Shown: positions 47,585-57,900 of the stretch, piece after piece | Layout: each line of letters starts with the position of its first letter | Position numbering within the stretch: the first letter of the stretch is position 1 | Origin: Laburnicola sp. R22_1 | Taxonomy: Eukaryota; Ascomycota; Dothideomycetes; Pleosporales; Didymosphaeriaceae | Reading direction: 5' to 3' | Length of the DNA: 64,000 bases | NCBI GenBank assembly: GCA_014281115.1 | Contig: JACONQ010000014.1 | Span: forward strand, 2,294,001-2,358,000 | Notes under the pieces: generated by a model | The model's input: only the letters and a program-made list of their open reading frames with translations | Told to the model about the DNA's origin: nothing | Databases searched by the model: none | Translations under genes and position numbers: made by a program

Positions 47585-49927
47585 ATGGCCGACCAAGCTC
47601 TAATACTGGAAAACTTTCTCGGGAAGGCGGTCGAGGAATTCGTCGATGTCAGCCTGTGTGGTGTTTGGGCAGGTTTCCAACTTCGGGGAGTAGCGTGGCT
47701 ATGCTCTTGGGTCGCGAGTCTTGTCTTTGGCATCAGTATTCCTTACCTAACACAAATCTTCTTCTTAATTGCTTTCTTCTACACACCGCCTCACCTTGAC
47801 ACAATAAGAGAAATATGGAATGTCAGTAATCGAGACGGGCCTCCCGATAGCGATCCATTGCTTGAGCAGCTGCTTCTCCTAAGGGGTTTGATGGGGATGC
47901 TTCTTCGTGTTCTCATTTTGCTCTTCGTTAGTCGATTTGAAATTCTTGTTTGGTTTTTATGGTCATTTTCAGATTCCAATCTATTCCTTCTCCTGATAGG
48001 GTTATCAATCTGTTTCCAGTTTCTTCGCTATGCTGCTGACAGGGCTACTTTTTGGGCTGGGTACTTCGCTAACCTTAGCCTTATCGTCATCGACAAGACA
48101 TATGCGCTACGCAATCAAGGGACATCTCATGAAGGAGGGAGCTGCTCTACACCTTACCTCTATCATCCCTTAGACTCTGGCAGGAGTCAGATACGGCTTA
48201 TTCAGATCAAAAAACTCACACCTTTCACGAGACCAACCTACAGCCTATTTGTTACAGATCTTGCAGAAGCACCTGCTTACGACGCTATGTCATACACTTG
48301 GGGCGGGCAAGGCCTCGACCAAGACGTTTCATTCAATGGACATCTGTTGAAAACAACACTGAACGTGAAGAAAATGCTTCAACAACGAGCGTCTTCCATG
48401 CGGACAACGTATCTCTGGATAGATGCTGTCTGTATCAACCAAAACGATAAAGGAGAGAAGGGGCACCAAGTTTCCCTAATGGGGAAAATATACTCGCAGG
48501 CGAAGCGGACTATTGTCTGGTTAGACAGCAGCGATCCGAGGCCTTCAGACGCGATCCGGGTCAAGATCACCCTGAGCCTTATATTCTTGGCGACGAAATA
48601 CTTGTCGAACGATATCGAACTCTTTGACTTGGCTTGCTATCATATTTCGAGTCAGAACTTGTGGGGCTCTGTCGAAAGATTCCTTGCGCACCCATATTGG
48701 GGCCGTATGTGGATCCTTCAAGAAGTTTCAAAAGGCAAGAAAGTGCATATTCTCTATGGAGGTCAATTTATCCACTGGGATAACTTAATCAAACAACTTC
48801 GTATTACCGTAGAGGGACCACTCTCTCATCGATTTTTGAGTCATGTCGCCAACAGACAACGAGACAACAAGAGCACACCCGTTCGAAGCCACGTCCTCCA
48901 CATCAACGAATGTAGAGAAACACTTTCTCGCTCAAGGCTCCCTCTGTCGCTTGCGCTAGAATTTTCTACACGGTCCAAAGCATCACTTCCAAGTGATAAG
49001 ATCTTTGGACTGCGCAGCTTAGTGATAGACGATTCCGACAATACATCGTCGCTGGCCGGTATTTTGAAGCCAGACTACAAAATCGACTATACACAAGTCT
49101 TCACACGCGTTGCGCTACATCTTCTCTATGAGAATCCGAACTACGTACTTGATGCGGCGGGCGTGGGCTGGCCCCGAGATAGATCTGTGAATGCCGCAAT
49201 CCTTCCAAGCTGGATTCCAGACTGGCTTCAGACAAGAGAAACCAGCCTCCTAGTCCCAGGGTATTGTGCGGGAGGGGAGATAGACCTATGTCGATTGACT
49301 CAAGCTGGAAAATTTCTCGACGCTCCAGCCTTGACTATATCCCCCTTAGCGACAGTAACACCACCAACGGGAAATGGGTTTGCCTTATATTCTGCTGCTC
49401 TAAGGCTTGTCGAGCCGAATTTGACCGGGATTTACCACCCTACTGGCGAGCCTTATGCCGAGGCGTTTTGGCGCACACTCATCGGGGACGCTGGACGAGA
49501 GAGATTTTCAAGATCGTGCGAGGAGGAGTCCATTTTCCCAGCTCCGGCTGAATGGGGAAAGCGATTTTTGGCATCCATTGTAAAGGCCCGCTATCTAGAC
49601 CAGTCTTCCGAATCAGTTCTTGAGAGGGATCCACATGACGGTTATCTATTTTGGACGGACATGATGTACGCGTGCAGTGGTAGGGGTTTTGCTGTCACAG
49701 AAGAAGGTCACATGGCATTGGTTCCACAGCTAGCAAAGGCGGGAGACGTTCTCTGTGTACTTTTTGGACTACAGATGCCGTTCTTGTTGAGAGAGAAAAC
49801 AGGAGAGATAGAGAAGTACGGACAAGAGAAAGCCTGGGACCTAGTTGGGAGTTGTTATGTTCACGGATTGATGAAAGGCGAGGCTTTGAGTCAAAACAGG
49901 GAGGAAAAGATGCACATCATTTTCTAA
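47585..49927 (+). CDS. HET-domain protein with N-terminal membrane segments
   Basis: An uninterrupted frame of 780 residues. The N-terminal 170 residues are strongly hydrophobic in blocks (about 36-66, 100-127 and 131-170), suggesting several membrane-spanning segments. The HET domain follows from about residue 231: AYDAMSYTWGG, YLWIDAVCINQND (276-288) and MGKIYSQAKRTIVWL (299-313), then GRMWILQEVS. The C-terminus has CYVHGLMKGEAL, a common ending in this family. HET domains act in fungal heterokaryon incompatibility and related cell-death responses; the partner here is unknown. No intron is needed. The gene lies wholly inside element N and, unlike its surroundings, carries no nonsense codons. 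The start is the first ATG of the frame, preceded by a nearby in-frame stop. Confidence 0.93.
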   Translation: MADQALILENFLGKAVEEFVDVSLCGVWAGFQLRGVAWLCSWVASLVFGISIPYLTQIFFLIAFFYTPPHLDTIREIWNVSNRDGPPDSDPLLEQLLLLRGLMGMLLRVLILLFVSRFEILVWFLWSFSDSNLFLLLIGLSICFQFLRYAADRATFWAGYFANLSLIVIDKTYALRNQGTSHEGGSCSTPYLYHPLDSGRSQIRLIQIKKLTPFTRPTYSLFVTDLAEAPAYDAMSYTWGGQGLDQDVSFNGHLLKTTLNVKKMLQQRASSMRTTYLWIDAVCINQNDKGEKGHQVSLMGKIYSQAKRTIVWLDSSDPRPSDAIRVKITLSLIFLATKYLSNDIELFDLACYHISSQNLWGSVERFLAHPYWGRMWILQEVSKGKKVHILYGGQFIHWDNLIKQLRITVEGPLSHRFLSHVANRQRDNKSTPVRSHVLHINECRETLSRSRLPLSLALEFSTRSKASLPSDKIFGLRSLVIDDSDNTSSLAGILKPDYKIDYTQVFTRVALHLLYENPNYVLDAAGVGWPRDRSVNAAILPSWIPDWLQTRETSLLVPGYCAGGEIDLCRLTQAGKFLDAPALTISPLATVTPPTGNGFALYSAALRLVEPNLTGIYHPTGEPYAEAFWRTLIGDAGRERFSRSCEEESIFPAPAEWGKRFLASIVKARYLDQSSESVLERDPHDGYLFWTDMMYACSGRGFAVTEEGHMALVPQLAKAGDVLCVLFGLQMPFLLREKTGEIEKYGQEKAWDLVGSCYVHGLMKGEALSQNREEKMHIIF

Positions 49928-51123
49928 CGATTATCTAGCGTTAGCAAAACGTGATTATTCCTAATTGAAATTCAAGTTGAGATACAATTAATGCTTTTGA
50001 ACTATTAGTGCCTCGGGCCTAGAAGCATGAACATTAAAAATCCCCGTTTGTATCCTACTGTAATAATTATACTTTACAAGCTGTTCTCGGTTCAGCTCAT
50101 GTTAAGAAGAGCGCGTCAAACCAATGCAAGATCTCATTGTAGATGTTGTAGCGATTCCAGTTTTGGGCCCTTTTCCTCTTTGCATTGAGCTCTGGACGAC
50201 GTCTTTCAAGTCCCTTAGCCCAGTTCACACCTAGAGGCTTTGGTAGTCTATCTACTTGGGGCCGATTGCGGGTAGCACTCTATACGATAGCCCCTACATA
50301 CTTCGTTCGCTTAGGTTATCCTAGGGGGTTCATAAACAACGACGGCGTTCTCTTCGTAAGGGGCGAGGTACTGCTAGCTTTATGCTGTAGTTTCTCTCGA
50401 GCGTCGTCCGCGTGTACGATGATAGAGTATTAATAAAGGAACGTCACCGTGTGCAGCTAGGGCTGAGTACGTGTTAGGTATGCCTTCAGGAACGCCTTTA
50501 GCCAGTAGGCATTTCAGCTAACAAGTGCGTGCTAGGCGCCGACAAAGGCACTAAACAGCAACTGCCTGAGTCAGCGGACGCCAGTGAGGCATCTCAGGCA
50601 GCGAACAAAGAACAGGATACAGTTTCCGGTTGGACCTAATTGGACAAACTGAACAAACTGCATAGACCAAGCAACTCTCATTGCTCAGCCACAAATGATG
50701 TGATGGCGCTAAGATTTAATACAGTGTCACGTGCGTGCGTATGTTACACTAACCTGTATCAGGTTGCAGTCAATGCACGCTAAAGCGGCAGGATGCTAAG
50801 ACCCATCCCTTTATCCTCAGAGAAACTTTCGGAATTTACCACCCATTGCTCGCTACCTCTAGAATACGGGTATCCAAACCTGTTTGTACAGGGCTATTAT
50901 GTCCTAGTTCCGGATCTAGTGGTTTCGCTCGTAGTCGTCGTCAAACAGGGGTGAAACTATTAAAGCGGATCTTTATGGCGTAAGGATCCAACTGACAGCG
51001 TCACCAACGCCACAGTATTTTTCCCATCCCAGACTAGCATTCGGTGCGGAAATGGTTAAAGAAGCCCGGAATACTACTTATAACTTTATTTACTTGTGTG
51101 GGAGAGCTCTAAGTTGCTAAAAT
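49928..51123. other. Downstream region of the HET gene inside N
   Basis: No gene that I can support. An 82-codon open frame at 50185-50433 has no recognisable motif. No transposase, no recombinase and no LTR are seen before the right terminal repeat. Confidence 0.4.
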
Positions 51124-52634
51124 AGTCGCGTCATCTCGTTACGGAGTGAATCTCGCTACGTAGTAGGGGATATTAGCCCTGCAGCTCTAGCATTTGCAGC
51201 TGCTAGCGCCTTACCTGCTTTTTGTAGGAGGAGCCGGGTCCTATGACCTAGGTTTTCGAGGCTCTGGACGTCGCGCTGCGCCAAGTAGAGATCCTGAGGG
51301 CCTTGAGGGGTAGAGAGGAAGCTCTGAGGCTGCTGCTGAGGTTGCTGCTGAGGTTGCTGCTGAGGCGTAGGCGTTGTAGGCCTCTGAGAGACCTGCGACG
51401 AGCTAAGCACGTGATTAATGTTGAATGGGCAGATACCAGCAGCCTGCCAACCAGCTTGAATTACACGCTCTGTGAAGCCTTCCTCCCTAGCTTGATAGTA
51501 GCAGGCAATAAAGCGCTCCTTCTTAATAGGCGCGGCGTTGTCGAGCGATGCGAGCTCCTGGATCTGGCGTCGGTAACTAGACTTAATTACTGAGAAAGGA
51601 GCGAGATCTAGAGGCTGTAGGACGTGAGAGGAGTGCGCAGGTAGGTATAGGAGCTCAATTCGATGCTGTTTATAGAGCCAGAGGAACTTAATATTAATAT
51701 GGCTGCCATGGCTGTCAAGAATAAGTAGGCGGTACTGGCCGTCAGCTGGCGCCGTCTTAGGGATGAATATGCGCTGCAGCCACTCAACACCTATCGCATT
51801 TGACGTCCATCCATTCTCGGAGGTTGTATAGAGCCAGTCAGGTATTGATTTGGCTGGGAACCAGGTAGTCTGTAGGCTCTGGCCCTTGAAGATAACTACG
51901 CAGCGCAGCTTCCGCCCTGTTGCCGATACGCACTCAATTATTGAGACCCACTCGCAATTCTCTGGCAACTTAACGTAAGCCTTCTTCTTTAATGCCCTAG
52001 CAAGGACTCTGGTGTTAGTACATACACCTAGCGCAATGCCAGTCTTATCCATATTATACGTATTCTCCGTCTGTATATTAAGTCGCTGTCGAGTCTGCTT
52101 ATAGAGCTCTAGGAACGCGCGGAGCTATTCTGGCGTAGCTGCCTTAGCTCTCTGGGCGTTAAGCTTCCAGCCTACTACTAAGGCGACGCGTGGCTGGCGC
52201 TTAATAAAGTGTGAGAGCCAGAGCTTGCCAACAGGCTGATTGTCGCTGTTTATGCGCAGAATTCGATTTGCTATCTCTCGCGCGCGAGCGTGTGGAGGAG
52301 GATAGCCGCGTGCGTCTTCTTTAAGGATCTATTTAACAAGGAAATCCTCTTGTAGAGGAGTCAATCGCTGCTGGTGTTGATGGCTAAGCGCGCTCGTTGT
52401 TGCGCCACGGAGTCGCGTTGATAGCGTAGATTAAGGGATATTGTACGCCTTTGCAGCTGCGCGTTGGCTAGAATAAAGACCTGCGTTAAAATCGCTAATA
52501 GCTGATTGTATAGCTAGCTCACGGGCGTCCATTTTGATGAGCGTTGTTGAGAGATATCGCGTGTTTTGTTCAGGGTGCGCGTTTCGGTGGGGTGATTAGG
52601 AACTCTATGTGATCAATAACTATATAGCCGAGCT

Positions 52635-53916
52635 TAGTTTATTTAGACGCGCGTAATATTCTGTCCCTCTATTCTAACAAAGGTCTAGATGTTAAGAATT
52701 TAGGACTATTTTTTATCGCAGAGGTCTTTCGCGACTATACGTACTAGTTAGAGCTTCCTATAAGTTACTATAATATATACCTATGGTTTTACACCTAGCT
52801 ATTATATAATACTTCTAATACTATCTAGCTTTCTAATAAGAAGGGCATAGTTGTAATAGACGCGCCTATTACTCTACTAGCGAAGTTATAGGACTACTAT
52901 ATTAACTTTATAGTTAATAGCAAGATTATTAGATAGATAGTCCCTATAAATCACTGTGATTTTACTGTAAATTACGGTGGATAGGTGTGTTCGATTATAT
53001 AGCCTATACACACTAGTAATTAGTGTAAATTATAGTGTTTTCACTATAAAATTAAAAGAGGCCGGCGCACCACTGTTTTGCACTGCCCCTGTACTATCCC
53101 AAATAGTACTAGTGTGTCTTGGCACTAGATAGATACTTCTCGCGATAGCCGAGCTTCTCTAGGAGAAACAAGGAAAAAATATTAATTAATTAACCATACC
53201 ACTTCCCATCTCATCTTATTAAGAATACCCCTATATCTAATAAAGATTAACTATTACTATAAGAATTCTTTAATAGGCAATAAGAGGCTACTTATGTATA
53301 GAGTCTAGTATAAAAACTCTCCTAAGTAGAACACTAATCTTAAGTAGCAGCCCTACACAGACATATTAGGTTGTAAAAAAGCTGTTAAAATATATTATAG
53401 AAATAATAATAAGAAATCTAGCCTATATACCCTATATAAAGATCTAGTAATATATAAGAATCTTATGGTTATGTACCTCTAGAATAATAGATTTAGGGAC
53501 CCTAAGCTTCTGGCCGTTATGTATATACATGCGTGAGATTAAGGTATCTCTTAATATAATATTATGCCGTAAGACTACTAGGATAGGCATGTAGAGCGCC
53601 CGCTAACTGGCTGTTTTAGACAACCTTTTTGGGTAACAGGTCTCTCTCTAGGCTATACCTAAGAAGACACCTAGGTTGTCTTGTTAGACGTAACCACTAT
53701 AACGCGCAGTAGTAAGACGCTCACTTTACTAGCTTGTGTACTAGGAGAGGTTATCTAATAGTTATTTTACTTATTATAATATTTCTAGATAGTCTTATAT
53801 AGTCTTAAATAGTCTATAATAGTTTATAATATTTGTTAAGCCACGCGATTAGCGCCTCTAGTATGGTTTTTCTTAGTTTGCCTCGCTAAAGCTAAGGCTT
53901 TTAGAGGGGGGGGTAA
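52635..53916 (+). pseudogene. Gypsy-1 C-terminal coding end and polypurine tract, split by a solo LTR
   Basis: After G the frame continues VYLDARNILSLYS, then runs to 52926, where a solo LTR interrupts. It resumes at 53243 in the same sense (NSKIN then YYYKNSL, GNKRLLMYR, TDILGCKKAVKIYY), resembling a chromodomain-like integrase tail. A purine tract AGAGGGGGGGGTAA (53904-53916) precedes the 3' LTR. Confidence 0.7.
52927..53242 (+). repeat. Solo LTR of the Copia B type
   Basis: The 316-bp sequence corresponds along its length to the Copia B LTR (AAATCACTGTGATTTTACTG, CACTAGATAGATA, AGCTTCTC). Its ends are TATTAGATA and TATCTAATA. A perfect 5-bp duplication AAGAT flanks it at 52922-52926 and 53243-53247. 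No internal retrotransposon sequence is present, so it arose by LTR-LTR recombination. It is RIP-mutated. Confidence 0.92.
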
Positions 53917-54687
53917 TGTTAGGGATTACCGCCTATTAGCCCATCGAACCTCCGATCGGCCCGACGTTAATCCGACCCGGTCGGCCTAATGTTAATCCGG
54001 CCACATGCGCTAGTCCCAATTAGGTAGTACTAGCGCGCCCTTAGGACCGCTGCCATATAGGTAGTATGCAGTACCTAGTATCCTCATTATAGCAATTTAA
54101 CCTATTTAATAATTAAGCCCGATTGCTCTCTTATATAATAAGCAATCTTATTTTTTACTAAGTAAGCCTTAGCAATTTAGCGTAGGTAAAGTGGATTTCT
54201 ACTAATAGGGACCTAAGTAGACTATTACTTATTAATTATAACCTTAGAGCTAGGCTAATTAGAATATTAGTTAATTAGCTAATTTAGTATTATATAACCT
54301 TACTATACAGCTAGACTAGTCTATATAGCACTATACTATAGACTCTAACTAGGCAAATTATAATTAAGTACTAATATAGGATAACTTATGTTATAAGTTA
54401 GAAGTGCTTACTTAGTAGGATCTAATTAAGTAAAATTAATTAGATTTATAGAAATATCTTTAGCCTAAATAGGAGCGCTAAGACCTTTTAAGAAAGACTA
54501 GTAATTGTTATCCTTATCTAAGAGCAGAGTAGAAGATAGAGCACTACCTTTTTTATCTTTTTTTACTTAAATATATTTTTAGTCGTTCTCTAAAAGTTAC
54601 TAGACTAAAACTCTTTATAAGATTAATATAAGAAGATTAGTACTATAAAAATTAATAAATAATTAACTAAATATATATAATTATATA
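53917..54687 (+). repeat. Gypsy-1 3' LTR, left part, cut by pogo H
   Basis: It starts TGTTAGGGATTACCGCC directly after the polypurine tract. AT-rich and strongly mutated beyond the first 150 bp. Pogo H interrupts it at a TA (54686-54687). The LTR probably continues after 56886, but its end cannot be placed without the 5' LTR. Confidence 0.6.
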
Positions 54688-56884
54688 ACATATTCTATTA
54701 GTAGCCCGAATAGATTAGTCCGCCGGATAGTTTTTGCCAAGACTATAACACTTCACTATAAATCATAATGTCTTAATAACACGACGCGTTATTATCTAAT
54801 TAAGAAGGTAGAATTAAGCTTGCCCTTTACGCCTATTAGAATAAGCAAATTTTAAGCCTATAATGCGCTGCTACAGTATATAATATCCTAAAGTCTATAC
54901 TAAGCAATTAAATTAACAGAATTACCGCCCAAGTAGATATACAATTAGGCATGGCAAAGCTTACTATAACTAAAGAGTAGACGCTTATATAGTATATCCT
55001 TTACCTAGATTCGCGAGGATTTGCACCCTAGCTAGGTAAGGTGGAAGATATGGCTAACAAACTACTAGCTGCGCGGTATAGAGACTCTATAGGATAATAC
55101 TAGGCTTAGCGCTTCGTAAAGCGCGTACCTGAGCTTAAAATGACTTTTAATTAAGCGAAGGACTAATAGAGAATATAATAGGAAGATCTAGAGATTATAA
55201 ACGCGTAGTTTTAGCTAGTAGAGAATATAAAAGCCAAGTATAGAGTGTAGAATAAAGATATCTATAACTTTAATAAGATAGGCTTCTAGATAGAAGTTAT
55301 TAGCTTAATAAAGGTTGTAACTAGTTTAGAAAAACGTTCTTAACCTACGCTTGTTTAGCCAGGCAACCGCGAGTAGGTTATAGTAATTTAGAGTATTTGC
55401 GCTGCTAGGTATACTGCCCCGCCCTTTATTATCTATAAAGGACGAGTCTACATCTTAGCGTGGTATAAGAAGACTAGTATTCCCCGCAATTAGAAGCTCT
55501 TAGTCTCTAAGACTGGCTAGACTAATAGCGAGCTTAAAGTCGCGTGGTTAAAGCACTTTAACGCGTATATAAGGCCGCGCATAGTAGGGTTATAGAGGTT
55601 ACTTATTCTAGACAGCTATAAGAGCTACTACTCCTAGGATTTTAAGGATTATTGCCTAGAATAGAAGATCCTAACACTCTATATACCAGCGCACTTATCT
55701 TATATCCTTCAGCCGCTTAATATAGTCTATTTCGCGCCACTAAAGCTAAAGTACTCCTAGCGCGTGTAGGACTTAGCGCGCTAACGCATCTTTTATATTA
55801 ATAAAGAGGGCTTCCTACTAGCCTTTTATAACGCGTTTTTTAATATGTTTACACTAGAAAACTATAAGAAAGCCTTTAAGGCCTTTAGGCTTATTCCTTT
55901 AGATGTGTTAGTAGTAGTAGATCGCCTTAATGTGCGTATTCACACTCTACCTTAGGGTACCCCACCAGATACACCATGGCAAGCCAGGACCCTAAGCAAT
56001 ACCCTTGAGTTTAGATTCTAGTTAAAGCTCGTACGCGGCTCTTTTATTCGGTCTCCACCTAATACTAAATTGAGCTACTTACAGCTTATAAAAGGTGCTA
56101 AACTTATGCTCTACTATGGTGTACTTTAAGAGACCCGTATTAAGGAACTTAAGAAGCAAATTAAGGTTCTAACAAAGCGAAAAACGCGTAAAAGAAAGCG
56201 CATTTAGAAAGGTGGGACGCTAGGCTTTGCTTAGGGAGCAGATTTGGGAGTAGAAAGTCCTTCTATTTGAGTAAAGTTGTTGAAAAGGGCGCGAGATAGT
56301 GGTAAGGGAGAGGCAGGTCCCTTAACACAACGCCACTGTAGGAGGTGCGGAGAGTCTAGGCATAACTTAAGGACCTGTCAGATAGATAAAGAGATAGAGA
56401 AGGAGTTAGATATTATCCTTAGCGGCTTATTTTCAAATAGTGTTAATAGTAAATTAGAGTGATTTTATTATAGATTACTATAAGGCCAAAAATGACGGGA
56501 TAACTTTATTTTGCAATAGTACGCACTTAGTAACTAAAAATTAGATAATGTACTACTTAAGATATAGTATACTTCACTGCGAATTACAATAAATATACTA
56601 TATATTGCCTACGTATAGTATGGTAGATAATATATCGTATATTATAGGGAGTCTTGTTGTAAGTTCGTATTGCCAAGAAAGACTCCTTAGCTTTACGCGG
56701 CTGTAGTAGCCACGCAAAAAGGCTGCACGACGTAAAAAGTAGATTAAATAGTAACTTAGTATATTATAAGTTATAGTAGGTTATTATAAGTTACTATAAA
56801 GTAACGTTAGTGGTGTTCTATAATAAGTTATAAGGGACCTCGAAGTTGCCAAGAAAAACTGTCCGGGCTACTAATAGAATATGT
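54688..56884 (+). mobile_element. Pogo-like DNA transposon H (2197 bp), RIP-degraded
   Basis: Inverted repeats begin ACATATTCTATTAGTAGCCC (left) and the complement at the right. TA duplications lie at 54686-54687 and 56885-56886. The left repeat carries two related motifs (AGTAGCCCGAATAG, TTAGTCCGCCGGATAG); the right has lost one. The ACAT start is probably RIP-altered ACGT, which the related fragment L still shows. Confidence 0.85.
54768..56462 (+). pseudogene. Transposase of element H, heavily nonsense-mutated
   Basis: One frame of 565 codons from ATG 54768 to a stop at 56460-56462, with very many TAA/TAG codons. Recognisable pieces are the N-terminal LDSRGFAPxLGKVEDMANKLL-like region, a core with IYKGRVYILAWYKK, and the open C-terminal stretch 56277-56462 containing the CCHC knuckle CRRCGESRHNLRTC. 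Confidence 0.8.
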
Positions 56885-56886
56885 TA

Positions 56887-57900
56887 CTAAATTATTATTT
56901 GCCTAATACTAAATAAATCTATAAGCCTTATCTTTAAGCTTCTTAGGCTTTAAGAATATTAGTAAGTAAGAATTACTAAAGACAATTAGGTTTTTATATA
57001 ATAGCTTACACATATCTAGACGCGTAATAATAATATTAGGTGTTTAAGTATTTAGTTAATATATTTTTAAAATACCTACTATTTAAGCTACTAGAAAGAC
57101 AAGATTTAAGGCATATAATATATATATACCTATGCTTAGGACTATATAATTAATTAGAGGCTAAACTAAGCTTGTCTTTTTAATCTTCTTATTTTTAGGA
57201 GTTTTAGGCTTATTTTTAGACTTAGAGCCGCTTAAAAAAGTAGCTTTAAGAAAAATCTAATTAGTATTCTTTAATTATAAAGACTTTTTATAAGATTGGA
57301 AATGGTCCTTAATAGGCTTAGAACGCTTAGATAATTAGGATTAATTGCGCTTTTAGGTTTCTGCCTTCCTCTTATATATTCTCTTCTTTAGGAGATTAGA
57401 AGTAATCTTACTAAAAGTCTTATTTAATAGACGATTAGAGCGGCGTATTATAAGTTAATTAACCTAATCTTATATATTTTTAGCCTTCTATTTACGTTTC
57501 TCTTAAATAAGCTTTATTTAAAACTTTATAGACGCGTTAATTAGTATGTTTTATATATACTAGTTAGCAGTCTATAATTATCAAAGTAAAAAAATAGAAG
57601 ATAGGAATAATTAACTTAATCTTATAAAAACTTAACTAAAGGAACTAAGTAAAGAGATAAAGCGTAGATAAGTAGAGTTTTATTATTAATAAAGGGCTAT
57701 TATAGGCTTATATAACTATAAACACTTAAATTACGCTATTATAACTAATTAGTTGCTTAGCTAGGTACTTAATTTATAAGCTAATTAGAGGTAGGATTAT
57801 TCTAAGCCTTATTACGTAAGTAGACGCGCTACTTATATAGCCTACCTAGGGGGTGTATTATAGAAATAAGGCTCTAACTAGGTGCAATTATATACCTATA
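56887..57900. other. AT-rich degraded stretch, unassigned
   Basis: No open frame of note. The sequence is dominated by TA steps and looks fully RIP-mutated. The first part may be the rest of the Gypsy-1 3' LTR. A CCTAGGGGGTG tract near 57846 resembles a retroelement polypurine tract, but I cannot identify an LTR after it. Confidence 0.35.

Larger units (their letters stand above)
46613..51173 (+). mobile_element. Element N: TIR-bounded carrier of a HET-domain gene (4561 bp)
   Basis: Left end ATATCTCCCACTACGTAACG and right end (complement) ATATCCCCTACTACGTAGCG match at about 32 of 40 positions. Each end holds two copies of CGTARCGAGA. TA duplications lie at 46611-46612 and 51174-51175. The empty site, GATTCTAGCCCTGCAG, is present intact in sister element M (about 44995-45010), and removing N restores the G transposase frame exactly. 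Inside is one large gene, the HET-domain gene, and nothing I recognise as a transposase, so N would need a transposase from elsewhere. Its interior shows no obvious RIP damage. Confidence 0.85.
44575..52532 (-). pseudogene. DDE transposase of element G, split by M and N
   Basis: The start codon is at 52532 (MDARELAIQSAI as in M) and the stop at 44575-44577. Removing M and N with one TA each leaves 1605 nt, 535 codons, in one frame. A 298-residue open stretch (51156-52052) holds the core: MDKTGIALGV (Glu of the usual DETG changed to Lys), WVSIIECVSATGRKL, LLILDSHGSHINI and LPAHSSHVLQPLDLAPFS. A Gln/Pro-rich stretch (QQQPQQQPQQQPQ) follows. The N-terminal part (52060-52532) has stops. Confidence 0.9.
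44479..52634 (-). mobile_element. Pogo-like DNA transposon G, interrupted by elements M and N
   Basis: Inverted repeats begin AGCTCGGCTATATAG and run about 100 bp through ATCACCCCACC and AAAACACGCGATATC. TA duplications lie at 44477-44478 and 52635-52636. The span is 8156 bp, but without M (1788 bp plus TA) and N (4561 bp plus TA) it is 1803 bp, the normal size of its relatives. The transposase frame is then exactly restored, which supports all three pairs of boundaries. Confidence 0.94.
3407..54687 (+). mobile_element. Gypsy-1: old Ty3/Gypsy element split by nested insertions
   Basis: A single plus-strand Gypsy element is spread over about 51 kb because other elements have inserted into it. 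Its own pieces are 3407-5709, 16404-16451, 23060-24385, 36245-36625, 38477-38572, 44101-44478, 52635-52926, 53243-53916 and the 3' LTR from 53917. Joined in that order they give Gag, protease, reverse transcriptase, RNase H, integrase and a C-terminal tail. The coding sense resumes within a codon at each junction when the insert and one duplicated target copy are removed. The 5' end is missing, cut by A1 or outside the window. All coding parts carry many TAA/TAG stops, so it appears to be the oldest layer of the nest. Confidence 0.85.

Noticed and set aside
46613..51173. Element N as a Starship-type giant element
   Set aside because: No tyrosine recombinase (DUF3435) gene, far too small, and it has inverted repeats with a TA duplication instead.
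54681..54690. ATATAACA as the right end of the Gypsy-1 3' LTR
   Set aside because: The ACA belongs to the ACATATTC terminus of pogo H, so the LTR must continue after H.
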